In this document: in pieces, positions 17,438 through 24,134 of the stretch
Numbering within the stretch: the first letter of the stretch is position 1
Layout: every line of letters begins with the position of its first letter
DNA from: Amycolatopsis palatopharyngis
GTDB lineage: Bacteria; Actinomycetota; Actinomycetes; Mycobacteriales; Pseudonocardiaceae
NCBI RefSeq assembly: GCF_003385185.1
Contig: NZ_PQHZ01000012.1
Span: 62,001 to 126,000, forward strand
Reading direction: 5' to 3'
Length of the DNA stretch: 64,000 bases
Notes under the pieces: model-generated
The model's database searches: none
The model's input: the letters and a program-made list of their open reading frames with translations, nothing else
What the model was told of the DNA's origin: nothing
Program-made: the position numbers and the translations under genes

Positions 17438-18196
17438 CTACTCGGTCTCCGTGGCTGTGGCGGTGGCTGTGTTCACCGACTTCCACCAGGTGCTCCAACG
17501 AGTGGCCAGGGCGGCGAAGCCGGCGGGGTCGGTGTCGTAGGCCGTCAGCACGGCGAGGGCGCCGCCGTCGGGGCGATGCGGGTTGCGCGGTTGCTGGGCC
17601 ACGACCAACAGTCCGTCGCCGAGGGCGTCGACGGTGAGCAGTAGCTGGTTCTGCGTGCGGGCGTAGACCGTGCCCGCGAAATCGTCTCCCGGAGTGAGCG
17701 TGGCCCGGTAGCGTTTGCCCTCCGCCAGCTCGGCCACCGCGCCGAGACCGAGCACCTGGGCGAACGGTTTCCGCTGGTCCGGCAGAATGCCTTCCAGTAC
17801 CAGGGTTTGCCGCTCGGCGAGTCCGTGGCGCTCGACGGCGAACCGCAGCTGATGCAGGAACGTGGTCCAGCCCTCGGTGATGTCGTCGTAGTAGACGTCC
17901 CAGTCGGGGTCGAGCCCGCGCGGTGACCGGGTGATGCGGACGACCGTCGCGTCCTCCACCCGATGCAGGCTGAACCGGTCGCCGCCCTGAACGGTGAGCG
18001 AATGCTGCTCAGAGTCCTCGGTGACGCCTTCGGTGTAGATGGTTCGCACCTCGTCGTCGAGGCCGTCGAAATGCCAGCCGTGCCAACGCCGGATGAGTTC
18101 CGGCTTACGCAACGCCTGCCAGACCTCATCCTCGGATGCCGCGATCGTGACTTCGATTCGCGGGCCTTCCCCACTCTCCGGTGAATTCGCGTTCAC
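17438..18196 (-). CDS. SRPBCC/AHSA1-domain protein
   Basis: A 252-residue protein from GTG 18196, preceded by GGAGG with a suitable spacer. The N-terminal half has the START/AHSA1 lipid- or ligand-binding pattern IEVTIAASEDEVWQALRKPELIRRWHG, then YYDDITEGWTTFLHQLRFAVERH. The C-terminal half (about 150-240) is a second, less recognisable beta-rich segment. Proteins of this class bind hydrophobic ligands in a helix-grip cavity. It lies 24 bases after an ArsR-type regulator, the common ArsR-SRPBCC pair, so the two should be one operon. Confidence 0.85.
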   Translation of the reverse strand: MNANSPESGEGPRIEVTIAASEDEVWQALRKPELIRRWHGWHFDGLDDEVRTIYTEGVTEDSEQHSLTVQGGDRFSLHRVEDATVVRITRSPRGLDPDWDVYYDDITEGWTTFLHQLRFAVERHGLAERQTLVLEGILPDQRKPFAQVLGLGAVAELAEGKRYRATLTPGDDFAGTVYARTQNQLLLTVDALGDGLLVVAQQPRNPHRPDGGALAVLTAYDTDPAGFAALATRWSTWWKSVNTATATATETE

Positions 18197-18220
18197 TGGT
18201 TCCTCCAGTCAGCGGTGTGG

Positions 18221-18796
18221 TCATTCCGTTCGTGGCGCAGGATGACCGGCACCGATCAGCCGGTAGGGGCGCCCGGACGGTGAGTCGAACTTGGCCACCA
18301 CGTCGGCGACAGCGCCGGCAAGGGCCTCGGTGAATCGGTGTACGTCGCCGGGAGCATCGAAGCGAACCTCGGTCTCCACGGTGAAAGTGAGCAGGCGTTT
18401 GCCCTCGCGCTCCGCCCCGGCCTGCATCCTGGCGACATCGCGGACCGTGCGAGTGGCCGCGTCGAGCAGGTGCTCGGCGGCGTGGACGTCTCCGGCGTGC
18501 TGCCCTTCGTGGATTCCCAGGACTCCGGGGTCCACCACGAAAGCATCCGCCGTGGCCTGCAGCACCCGCTCGACGAACCCCCGCCTGCGTCGCTCCTCGA
18601 CGAGCTCGATGAGTCCGGACTCCTCCAGCTGGCGCAGGTGATACCCGAGGCGTTGCCGGGGCAGCTGCAGTTCCGTGGCCAGTTCCGATGCCGAGGCCGG
18701 GGTACGAAGCCGGGCCAGCAGTTGCCGGCGCAGCGGAGACAGCGCCTGTCGCACCCGGTCGGGTTCGTCGAGGAGATCGCGCGTGGTCACGGTCAC
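18221..18796 (-). CDS. ArsR-like winged-helix transcriptional regulator
   Basis: A 191-residue protein. The winged helix is SPLRRQLLARLRTPASASELATELQLPRQRLGYHLRQLEESGLIELVEERRRRG, with RLGYHLRQLE as recognition helix. The C-terminal half (about 85-185) is a ligand or dimer domain without metal-binding Cys pairs. The gene leads a two-gene operon with the SRPBCC protein. A 28-base inverted repeat containing TTGACA lies directly upstream, so autoregulation is likely. Confidence 0.87.
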   Translation of the reverse strand: MTVTTRDLLDEPDRVRQALSPLRRQLLARLRTPASASELATELQLPRQRLGYHLRQLEESGLIELVEERRRRGFVERVLQATADAFVVDPGVLGIHEGQHAGDVHAAEHLLDAATRTVRDVARMQAGAEREGKRLLTFTVETEVRFDAPGDVHRFTEALAGAVADVVAKFDSPSGRPYRLIGAGHPAPRTE

Positions 18797-18801
18797 ATTC
18801 T

Positions 18802-18829
18802 TTAATTGACAGATTTATTTGTCAAGTAA
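18802..18829. promoter_or_regulatory. Operator/promoter inverted repeat for the ArsR-SRPBCC operon
   Basis: TTAATTGACA (18802-18811) is mirrored by TGTCAAGTAA (18820-18829) with one mismatch across an AT-rich eight-base centre. On the minus strand it contains TTGACA, a possible -35 box, so a bound repressor would block RNA polymerase. Confidence 0.7.
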
Positions 18830-18887
18830 GAGTGCGGTAGTCGTGACCGGTGGCGCCTGCTTCCTGGGAGGTGGAACGTGAGACCGG

Positions 18888-19157
18888 TCAGGCCTCTTCG
18901 GTCTCCTCGACCTCGGCGGCGTCGGCGTCGGCGACATCGACGGCGGCAGCCTCGGTGACCGCTGCGTCCTCGCCGGCTTCGGTCGCCGCGGAGTCCTCGT
19001 CGGACTCTTCCGCCTGCGCGGTTTCCTCAGCGGGGTCCTCAGCGGGATCATCCTGCTCGATCTCGGCGATGAGCTGAGTGAACCCGAACTCCTCACGCAA
19101 CTGCTCGAAAATTGGTGTGCTGACCCGCTCGGCCGCGGGCGCTTCGATCGTCTTCAT
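18888..19157 (-). CDS. Small, highly acidic protein with conserved-looking N-terminus
   Basis: ATG 19157 follows GAGGGAGA. The 89-residue product has a normal-looking first 36 residues (MKTIEAPAAERVSTPIFEQ, then REEFGFTQLIAEIEQD) that could form a helix. The remaining part is almost only Asp, Glu, Ala, Thr and Val, with no Cys, Lys or aromatic residues, and should be disordered. I do not recognise a family. A short amphipathic leader followed by a Thr/Asp/Glu-rich tail resembles peptide-precursor architecture, but no modifying enzyme lies nearby. An acidic adaptor or stress protein is equally possible. The 278 bases upstream (19158-19435) contain no gene; TGCGTG...CACGCA at about 19175-19200 may be a regulatory palindrome. 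Confidence 0.6.
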   Translation of the reverse strand: MKTIEAPAAERVSTPIFEQLREEFGFTQLIAEIEQDDPAEDPAEETAQAEESDEDSAATEAGEDAAVTEAAAVDVADADAAEVEETEEA

Positions 19158-19435
19158 GCGTCTCCCTCGCTCCCTGCGTGTGACGCACACACTCACGCAG
19201 TCGTTCCCGATCCGGACGCCCGTCCCCACATCCGCACCGATGTCTGTTACCGCGCGTAATACTAGGCATCCAGCCGAATTAACCGAAACGAAATGTGAAA
19301 CTCGCCGCCCTGGCAGTGGCGCACGACACTGCGAGGGCAAAGTCCGTGAACCCACAGATCATCAGCGGGCCTTCGATCGGTCACAGAGAGTCAATCATTT
19401 GCCGCCGCAGCCGTCGCGGCGGGGTCGATTCGGGC

Positions 19436-19732
19436 TCAGCCGCCTGCCATCGCACCGACCACGAGGAACGGCTCTGCCCCGGTCACCACCGGGTCGGGAA
19501 GCGGCGCGTCGGGCGACTCGTGGGACAGGTCCTCCTCGCAGGCGAAGAAGCGGACGAAGGCGCGGCGTTTTTGGGTTGCGTGGTCCCGAATAGTGCCGCG
19601 GAGCATCGGGTAGCGCTCCTCGAGGGCGTCGAGGACTGTGCGCTGGGTGACCGCGCCGTCGATGTCGAGGCGCACCTCGCCGTCGACCCGCGCGAGCGTG
19701 CGCAGGTGCGTGGGTAGTTTGACCCGGATCAT
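19436..19732 (-). CDS. MoaD/ThiS-family ubiquitin-like sulfur carrier
   Basis: A 98-residue protein with the beta-grasp start [24 protein letters not shown], the [17 protein letters not shown] helix and the ending [10 protein letters not shown]. The terminal Gly-Gly is the site that is adenylated and thiocarboxylated in MoaD, ThiS and CysO. The insert [21 protein letters not shown] matches the actinobacterial group that sits next to BNR-propeller proteins. The gene follows such a propeller gene in the same direction, with a hairpin-bounded relic between. No MoaE or MoeB is nearby, so the acceptor pathway is unknown. Confidence 0.85.
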   Translation of the reverse strand: MIRVKLPTHLRTLARVDGEVRLDIDGAVTQRTVLDALEERYPMLRGTIRDHATQKRRAFVRFFACEEDLSHESPDAPLPDPVVTGAEPFLVVGAMAGG

Positions 19733-19744
19733 CGAGGTTCCAAT

Positions 19745-19980
19745 CGGCGGAAACCCTGGCGTTTACGCCGGGGAGGAGCTGATTCGAGCAAGAAGCACCC
19801 CGCAGGGGGTACTGCGCACGGGGCAACCGCGAGAGCCAAGCGGTGTTCCGACGCCAAACCCGCGGAGACCTCGGCGTGCGCCGGTCCGCGAAGCGTGAAC
19901 CTCAACTCACACCTACTTCCGCTGCGTAGTGGTTGTGTGGGATGGAATCCCCACCGTTCACGGCGGGAGGACGTCAAGGC
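19745..19980 (+). mobile_element. IS200/IS605-like relic (PATE-like) with two terminal hairpins
   Basis: Two hairpins in the same orientation bound a 240-base gene-free stretch. The first is GGAAACCC-TGGCG-TTTA-CGCCGGGGAGGAG (stem 19754-19773) and the second GGAATCCCCACCG-TTCA-CGGCGGGAGGACGTCAA (stem 19950-19967). The second has the form of the 3' end of a TnpB-associated omega RNA/right end of actinobacterial IS605 elements (GAATCCCC, hairpin, GGAGGAYGTCAA). No tnpA or tnpB frame survives. The end of the element supplies the stop codon region of the propeller gene (19974-19976). Confidence 0.5.
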
Positions 19981-21089
19981 AACGTCTGCACCTCGACGGA
20001 GAGCACGGCCGGAAGGTCACGGACGATCGGCGACCAGCTGTCACCCGCGTCGGCCGACGCATACACCTGGCCACCGGTGGTACCGAAGTAGATGCCGCAG
20101 GAGTCGAGCTTGTCCACGGCCATCGCATCCCGCAGGACGTTCACGTAGCAGTTGCTCTGCGGCAGCCCGTTCGTCAGTGGTTCCCACTCGTTGCCACCCA
20201 CACGGCTGCGGTAGACCTGCAGCTTCCCGTCCAGCGGAAAGTGTTCGGAGTCGCTTTTGATCGGCACAATGTAGACGGTGTCCGGCTCGTGCGTGTGAAC
20301 CGCGATCGGAAAACCGAAGTCGGTGGGCAGATTGTCGCCGATGTCGTGCCAGGACTCACCTGCGTCGTCTGTTCGCATGACATCCCAGTGCTTCTGCATG
20401 TACAGCACCTCGGGACGCGAAGGGTGCATCGCGAGGTTGTGGACGCAGTGGCCGACCTCGGCGTCCTCGTCGGGGATCGCGCCGGAGCGCAGGCCCTTGT
20501 TCATCGGCTGCCAGGTCTTGCCCGAGTCGTCGGTGCGGAAAACACCGGCGGCCGAGATGGCGACGAACATCCGCGCGGGATCGCTGGGGTCGAGAACAAT
20601 GGTGTGCAAACACATTCCGCCCGCACCCGGCTGCCAGGACGGCGCGGAATCGTGCGTGCGCAGGCCAGGCAGTTCCGCCCAGCTCTGCCCGCCGTCGACC
20701 GACCTGAACAGCGCTGCGTCCTCCACGCCGGCGTACACGGTGTCCGGATCGGTCAGTGACGGTTCGAGGTGCCAGACCCGAGTGAAGTCCCAGGGCCGCT
20801 GCGTACCGTCGAACCACTGGTGGGTACCGACTTCTCCCTCGTAGGCGAACTCGTTGCCCACCGGCTCCCAGCTGCTTCCGCCGTCGTCGGAGCGCTGGAT
20901 GACCTGGCCGAACCAGCCGCCGGACTGGGAGGCATAGAGACGATCGGGGTCGGCCTGCGACCCCTTGAGGTGGTACATCTCCCAGCCCGCGAAGTGCGGC
21001 CCACTGACGTCCCACTGCTCGCGCTTGCCGTCCGACGTCAACAGGAACGCCCCCTTGCGCGTCCCGACAAGCACTCGTACCCCGGTCAT
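19974..21089 (-). CDS. BNR/sialidase-like beta-propeller protein
   Basis: ATG 21089 follows GGAG with a six-base spacer; the frame is open to 21134. The product is 371 residues with no signal peptide. At least five Asp-box-like repeats (SxDxGxxW) are visible: [48 protein letters not shown] and [12 protein letters not shown]. Such repeats form the blades of sialidase or VPS10-type propellers. Catalytic sialidase residues are not evident, so a binding or scaffold role is as likely as hydrolysis. Together with the downstream MoaD-like gene it forms a pair seen in other actinomycetes. It is divergent from an HxlR regulator. Confidence 0.85.
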   Translation of the reverse strand: MTGVRVLVGTRKGAFLLTSDGKREQWDVSGPHFAGWEMYHLKGSQADPDRLYASQSGGWFGQVIQRSDDGGSSWEPVGNEFAYEGEVGTHQWFDGTQRPWDFTRVWHLEPSLTDPDTVYAGVEDAALFRSVDGGQSWAELPGLRTHDSAPSWQPGAGGMCLHTIVLDPSDPARMFVAISAAGVFRTDDSGKTWQPMNKGLRSGAIPDEDAEVGHCVHNLAMHPSRPEVLYMQKHWDVMRTDDAGESWHDIGDNLPTDFGFPIAVHTHEPDTVYIVPIKSDSEHFPLDGKLQVYRSRVGGNEWEPLTNGLPQSNCYVNVLRDAMAVDKLDSCGIYFGTTGGQVYASADAGDSWSPIVRDLPAVLSVEVQTLP

Positions 21090-21157
21090 CCCCACTCCTT
21101 CCCAGGCTGTTGGCGAGAATGTAGCAGGCGTCACTCCTAAAAAACAACCAATTCATC

Positions 21158-21174
21158 CGGAAAAAAGATTTCCG
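21158..21174. promoter_or_regulatory. Palindrome between propeller gene and HxlR gene
   Basis: CGGAAA-N5-TTTCCG lies in an AT-rich island 19 bases before the HxlR ATG and 69 bases from the divergent propeller gene. It is the obvious candidate site for the HxlR protein. Confidence 0.6.
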
Positions 21175-21192
21175 CTGGTAGCCTGGGACGCT

Positions 21193-21864
21193 ATGGCGAC
21201 CAGTCGCAGTTACAACGACGCGTGTGGCATGGCACATGCACTGGACCTGGTCGGCGAGCGGTGGGCCTTGCTGGTCGTACGGGAGCTCGTACTGGGCCCC
21301 AAGCGCTACACGGACCTGCGAGCGGGACTGCCCGGAATCAGCGCGAACGTGCTGTCCCATCGGCTCGACGAACTGGAACAGTCGGCGGTCGTCCGACGAC
21401 GCCGACTCGGCCCGCCCGCGGGATCTTCGGTTTACGAACTCACCGAGTGGGGCCAGGAACTCGAACCGGTCATCAAATCGCTCGGGCGCTGGGGTGCCCG
21501 ATCACCGTCGCGGCCGCGCGAGGCGAATCTCAGCGTCAGCTCGATCGTCCTCTCGTTGCGGACCAACTTCGACCCGGACGCGAGCGAGGCCGTCGATGTC
21601 CGGCTGGAGCTGCGATTCGGCGAGGAACACTTTCTCGCCGAAGTGAATCGGGGCCGGTTCGAGGTACACCGGGTGACCGGTAGCCAGGGTGCTGCCCCTG
21701 AAGCCTTTGTGGAGACGGCACCGATCACCCTCGCGGCAATCCTTTACGGCGGCCATGATCTCGATGTCGCTGTCGACTCGGGCGAGCTGACTCTCGACGG
21801 CGACCGACAGGCGGTCGAGCTGTTCGTGACCCTGTTCCGCCTTCCCACTCCGGCAGCGGGTTAG
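21193..21864 (+). CDS. HxlR-family winged-helix regulator with C-terminal SCP2-like domain
   Basis: A 223-residue protein. The HxlR domain covers about residues 5-100: YNDACGMAHALDLVGERWALLVVREL, GPKRYTDLRAGLPGISANVLSHRLDELE and VYELTEWGQELEPVIKSLGRWG. The Cys10 near the start is typical of the family and can be redox-sensitive. Residues about 115-223 (LRTNFDPD...LELRFGEEHF...VDSGELTLDGDRQAV) look like an SCP2/sterol-carrier-like effector domain. No good ribosome site precedes the ATG. It probably controls the divergent propeller/MoaD unit through the CGGAAA palindrome. Confidence 0.88.
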   Translation: MATSRSYNDACGMAHALDLVGERWALLVVRELVLGPKRYTDLRAGLPGISANVLSHRLDELEQSAVVRRRRLGPPAGSSVYELTEWGQELEPVIKSLGRWGARSPSRPREANLSVSSIVLSLRTNFDPDASEAVDVRLELRFGEEHFLAEVNRGRFEVHRVTGSQGAAPEAFVETAPITLAAILYGGHDLDVAVDSGELTLDGDRQAVELFVTLFRLPTPAAG

Positions 21865-21961
21865 GCCGAACAGAGCAGCCGGTAACACCACGCCCTGCCC
21901 TGGCGAAATCCTGGTACAGCGCAAAAAGCGATGTGTCGCCAACGGGCAGGGAGCCCCCTGA

Positions 21962-22408
21962 ATGATCGAGTCGCCTGGCCCGGGGCAGGCACCGAAGCGC
22001 TCGTTGATCCGAGGAATCAGCCTCGGTGGGGTCGGTGCCGCGTTGGTCACCTCCGTTATCGCGCTCTTCGTGACCAGTGCCGATGCCGACGCTGATGCCG
22101 CGGAGTATTCGATCGTGTACCGAGTGACCGGCAGCGGAACCGCGGAGACGGTCAGCTACATCACCGACGGGATCGCGCGACCACCGATCAGCGGCCGGCA
22201 GCATGTCGATGTCGAGTTGCCCTGGGAAACACGGTTCTCGCTGCCGCATGGCGATCTTGGTTTTGTCTCGCTCACCGCCGAGGGCGACGGCAGCGGCGCG
22301 ATCACCGTTCTGATCGAAGTGGACGAGCGTCTGATCAAGGAAGCGACCGCGACCGGCCGAGACCGGGCTGTGGTCACCATCGATTTGGCGATATCACCGC
22401 GATCCTGA
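21962..22408 (+). CDS. MmpS-like membrane-anchored exported protein
   Basis: A 148-residue protein with one N-terminal membrane segment (GGVGAALVTSVIALFVTSAD) and an extracytoplasmic beta domain. The pattern YRVTGSGTAETVSYITDG, VDVELPWETRFSL and IEVDERLIKEATATGRDRAVVTI resembles mycobacterial MmpS proteins, which assist MmpL lipid exporters. The Cys residues found in many MmpS proteins are absent. No MmpL gene is adjacent. The gene appears to be a single unit. Confidence 0.7.
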   Translation: MIESPGPGQAPKRSLIRGISLGGVGAALVTSVIALFVTSADADADAAEYSIVYRVTGSGTAETVSYITDGIARPPISGRQHVDVELPWETRFSLPHGDLGFVSLTAEGDGSGAITVLIEVDERLIKEATATGRDRAVVTIDLAISPRS

Positions 22409-22507
22409 GTCCGGACGCCATTAGAACTCGACACACTTCGACAAGAAACCGGGTGACCTGGACACCGGGCACCCGCGAGGGACCGGAACTTCGTGATCGG
22501 CAGGCGG

Positions 22508-23086
22508 TCAGGGCGTCCACGCGGGATCCCGGCCAGCCAGGCCGAGAACGCGGTCGAACAGTGGCGCGTCCGCGGACACCCGAACCACCGGGCCGAAGAG
22601 GCCGTTGTCGCCGTCCCCGTCCCCGTCCGCCGGTTGAGACAGCAGCGCGAAGAGTGCCTCCGTGGATTCGCTGTCACACTCGAACTGTTGCCCTGTGGCG
22701 CGAGCCAGATCCCAGCCGTGCACGGCGATCTCGTCCAGCGCGATCACCCCCATCACGTCGGCAGGCAGGGTCACGCCACCTGCGGTCGCTTCCCCGATCC
22801 AGGCAGCGGGATCAGACCACGCCCGCACCAATGCGTCCAGTCGTGCGTGAAGCTGCTCGCGCCAATCCGGGGGCAGGTTTCCTGCCGATGCCTCGGGAGG
22901 ACCCTCCTTACCCGAGCCGGGGGATTTCTCGGCAGCGAAACGAAACGCGAGTGTCAGTGCCATCAGGTGATCGAGCAGGTCCCCCACCGTGTATTCGGTG
23001 CACGGTGTCGGCGCCGAAAGCTGGTTGTCGGCCGTCCCGCCCAAAAGCAACTTCAGTTGCCCGGCAACCGGAGCAAGATCCACCAT
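22508..23086 (-). CDS. TIGR03086-family (DinB/maleylpyruvate-isomerase-like) metal-binding protein
   Basis: A 192-residue four-helix-bundle type protein. The N-terminus QLSAPTPCTEYTVGDLLDHLMAL and the segment DVMGVIALDEIAVHGWDLARATGQ supply the conserved His residues of the mycothiol-dependent isomerase/DinB superfamily. A short Asp/Gly-rich loop (DGDGDGDNG) is unusual. Members act in mycothiol-dependent detoxification or as metal proteins of unknown role. A strong 28-base palindrome lies 14 bases upstream of the start. Confidence 0.82.
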   Translation of the reverse strand: MVDLAPVAGQLKLLLGGTADNQLSAPTPCTEYTVGDLLDHLMALTLAFRFAAEKSPGSGKEGPPEASAGNLPPDWREQLHARLDALVRAWSDPAAWIGEATAGGVTLPADVMGVIALDEIAVHGWDLARATGQQFECDSESTEALFALLSQPADGDGDGDNGLFGPVVRVSADAPLFDRVLGLAGRDPAWTP

Positions 23087-23099
23087 ACCGCAACCCCTA

Positions 23100-23127
23100 A
23101 ACCAAGTAGTTAATTAACCGATTGGTT
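23100..23127. promoter_or_regulatory. 28-base palindrome upstream of the TIGR03086 gene
   Basis: The sequence has the form AACCAA-N3-GTTAATTAAC-N3-TTGGTT, with 22 of 28 positions symmetric. It lies at the expected promoter of the minus-strand gene starting at 23086 and looks like a TetR- or MarR-type operator. No regulator gene is adjacent, so the binding protein is encoded elsewhere. Confidence 0.65.
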
Positions 23128-23185
23128 CAGAGTAGTGTGCCGGCAAGTATTGTCAAGGGGACCGGGCACGAGCAGGGTCGTCGCA

Positions 23186-24064
23186 TCAACTGCTGGGATC
23201 GGGCGTGTTGGGGGCGGTTGCCAGCGGTTTCCCGGAGATCTGCAGCATCCGTTCGATTGAGGTACCGGCGATGACACCGGGCACGTACGGTCCACCGACC
23301 ACGAGATGCGTCAGGTCACCCGCCGCCTCGCCGGTGAGCAGGCGTACCGGTGAACCGGAATCCCCGGGGGAGGCCGCTCCGTCCCACGCGAACGCGTCAC
23401 TGCGCCTTTCCTCGCCCGGACCGCGGTAGACGGTCACGCCCGCACGCGGTGTACCTCCCGTGCCGAGTACCAGTCCGTGCCCCGCGTGCTCCACGATGTC
23501 GCCGATCTGCGGGGACCCGGCGGCGGTCGGCCCGCCGAAGTACGCCATCGAGGGGTTCACGTGTTGCTGCATCTCGGGATAGATGTCGATCAAAGCGAAG
23601 TCATCGCCGATCCCGTTGTCGACGCTCTTACTCGCCTTGCCGATCGTCATCAGCAGGCCGGGCGCCGCGACGATCGTGACCTCGTCGCCCCGCTCGACAC
23701 AGTGTCCGGCGGTGCCGATCGAGTATTTTCCCTCGCTGCCGAAAACAAAGTTGGTGGTACAGCCCGCAGGCGAGATGATCCACGCGCCCGGACGGATGCC
23801 GGTGAACGACAACGCGCTCGTTGGGTAGTCCACTCCGTCCGGAATCGCCACCCCCTCGCCATTCGCGGCAGCGGCGACCGCCTTCTCGTGCAGTTCAGCT
23901 GTGTACCAACTGGGCGTGGGTTTCTTCAGCTCGCTCACGGTCGCGCCCGCGAACGGCGACGCGGCCCCGGAACCGATCGTCATCGGCAGCGAGTGGGCAG
24001 TGCTCGCGGTCAGGAACAGACCGGCGACCGCCGCGACTGCCAGGAACGAATTTCTGATCTTCAT
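23186..24064 (-). CDS. Secreted S1-family trypsin-like serine protease
   Basis: A 292-residue protein with a signal peptide (KIRNSFLAVAAVAGLFLTA, cleavage near AHS). A pro-region of about 60 residues may follow. The catalytic triad is visible: His121 in SIGTAGHC, Asp155 in GDDFALI and Ser236 in SPGDSGSPV. Cys102 and Cys122 could form the usual disulfide next to the His. It should act outside the cell on proteins. It lies downstream of a secreted acylase in the same direction (70-base gap), so the two may be cotranscribed. Confidence 0.9.
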   Translation of the reverse strand: MKIRNSFLAVAAVAGLFLTASTAHSLPMTIGSGAASPFAGATVSELKKPTPSWYTAELHEKAVAAAANGEGVAIPDGVDYPTSALSFTGIRPGAWIISPAGCTTNFVFGSEGKYSIGTAGHCVERGDEVTIVAAPGLLMTIGKASKSVDNGIGDDFALIDIYPEMQQHVNPSMAYFGGPTAAGSPQIGDIVEHAGHGLVLGTGGTPRAGVTVYRGPGEERRSDAFAWDGAASPGDSGSPVRLLTGEAAGDLTHLVVGGPYVPGVIAGTSIERMLQISGKPLATAPNTPDPSS

Positions 24065-24134
24065 CGCGTCTCCGAGGTAGGCAGGGCAGAACTACTGAAC
24101 GAGCGACATGTCTCTGTCGTAAAGAACTTCCGGG

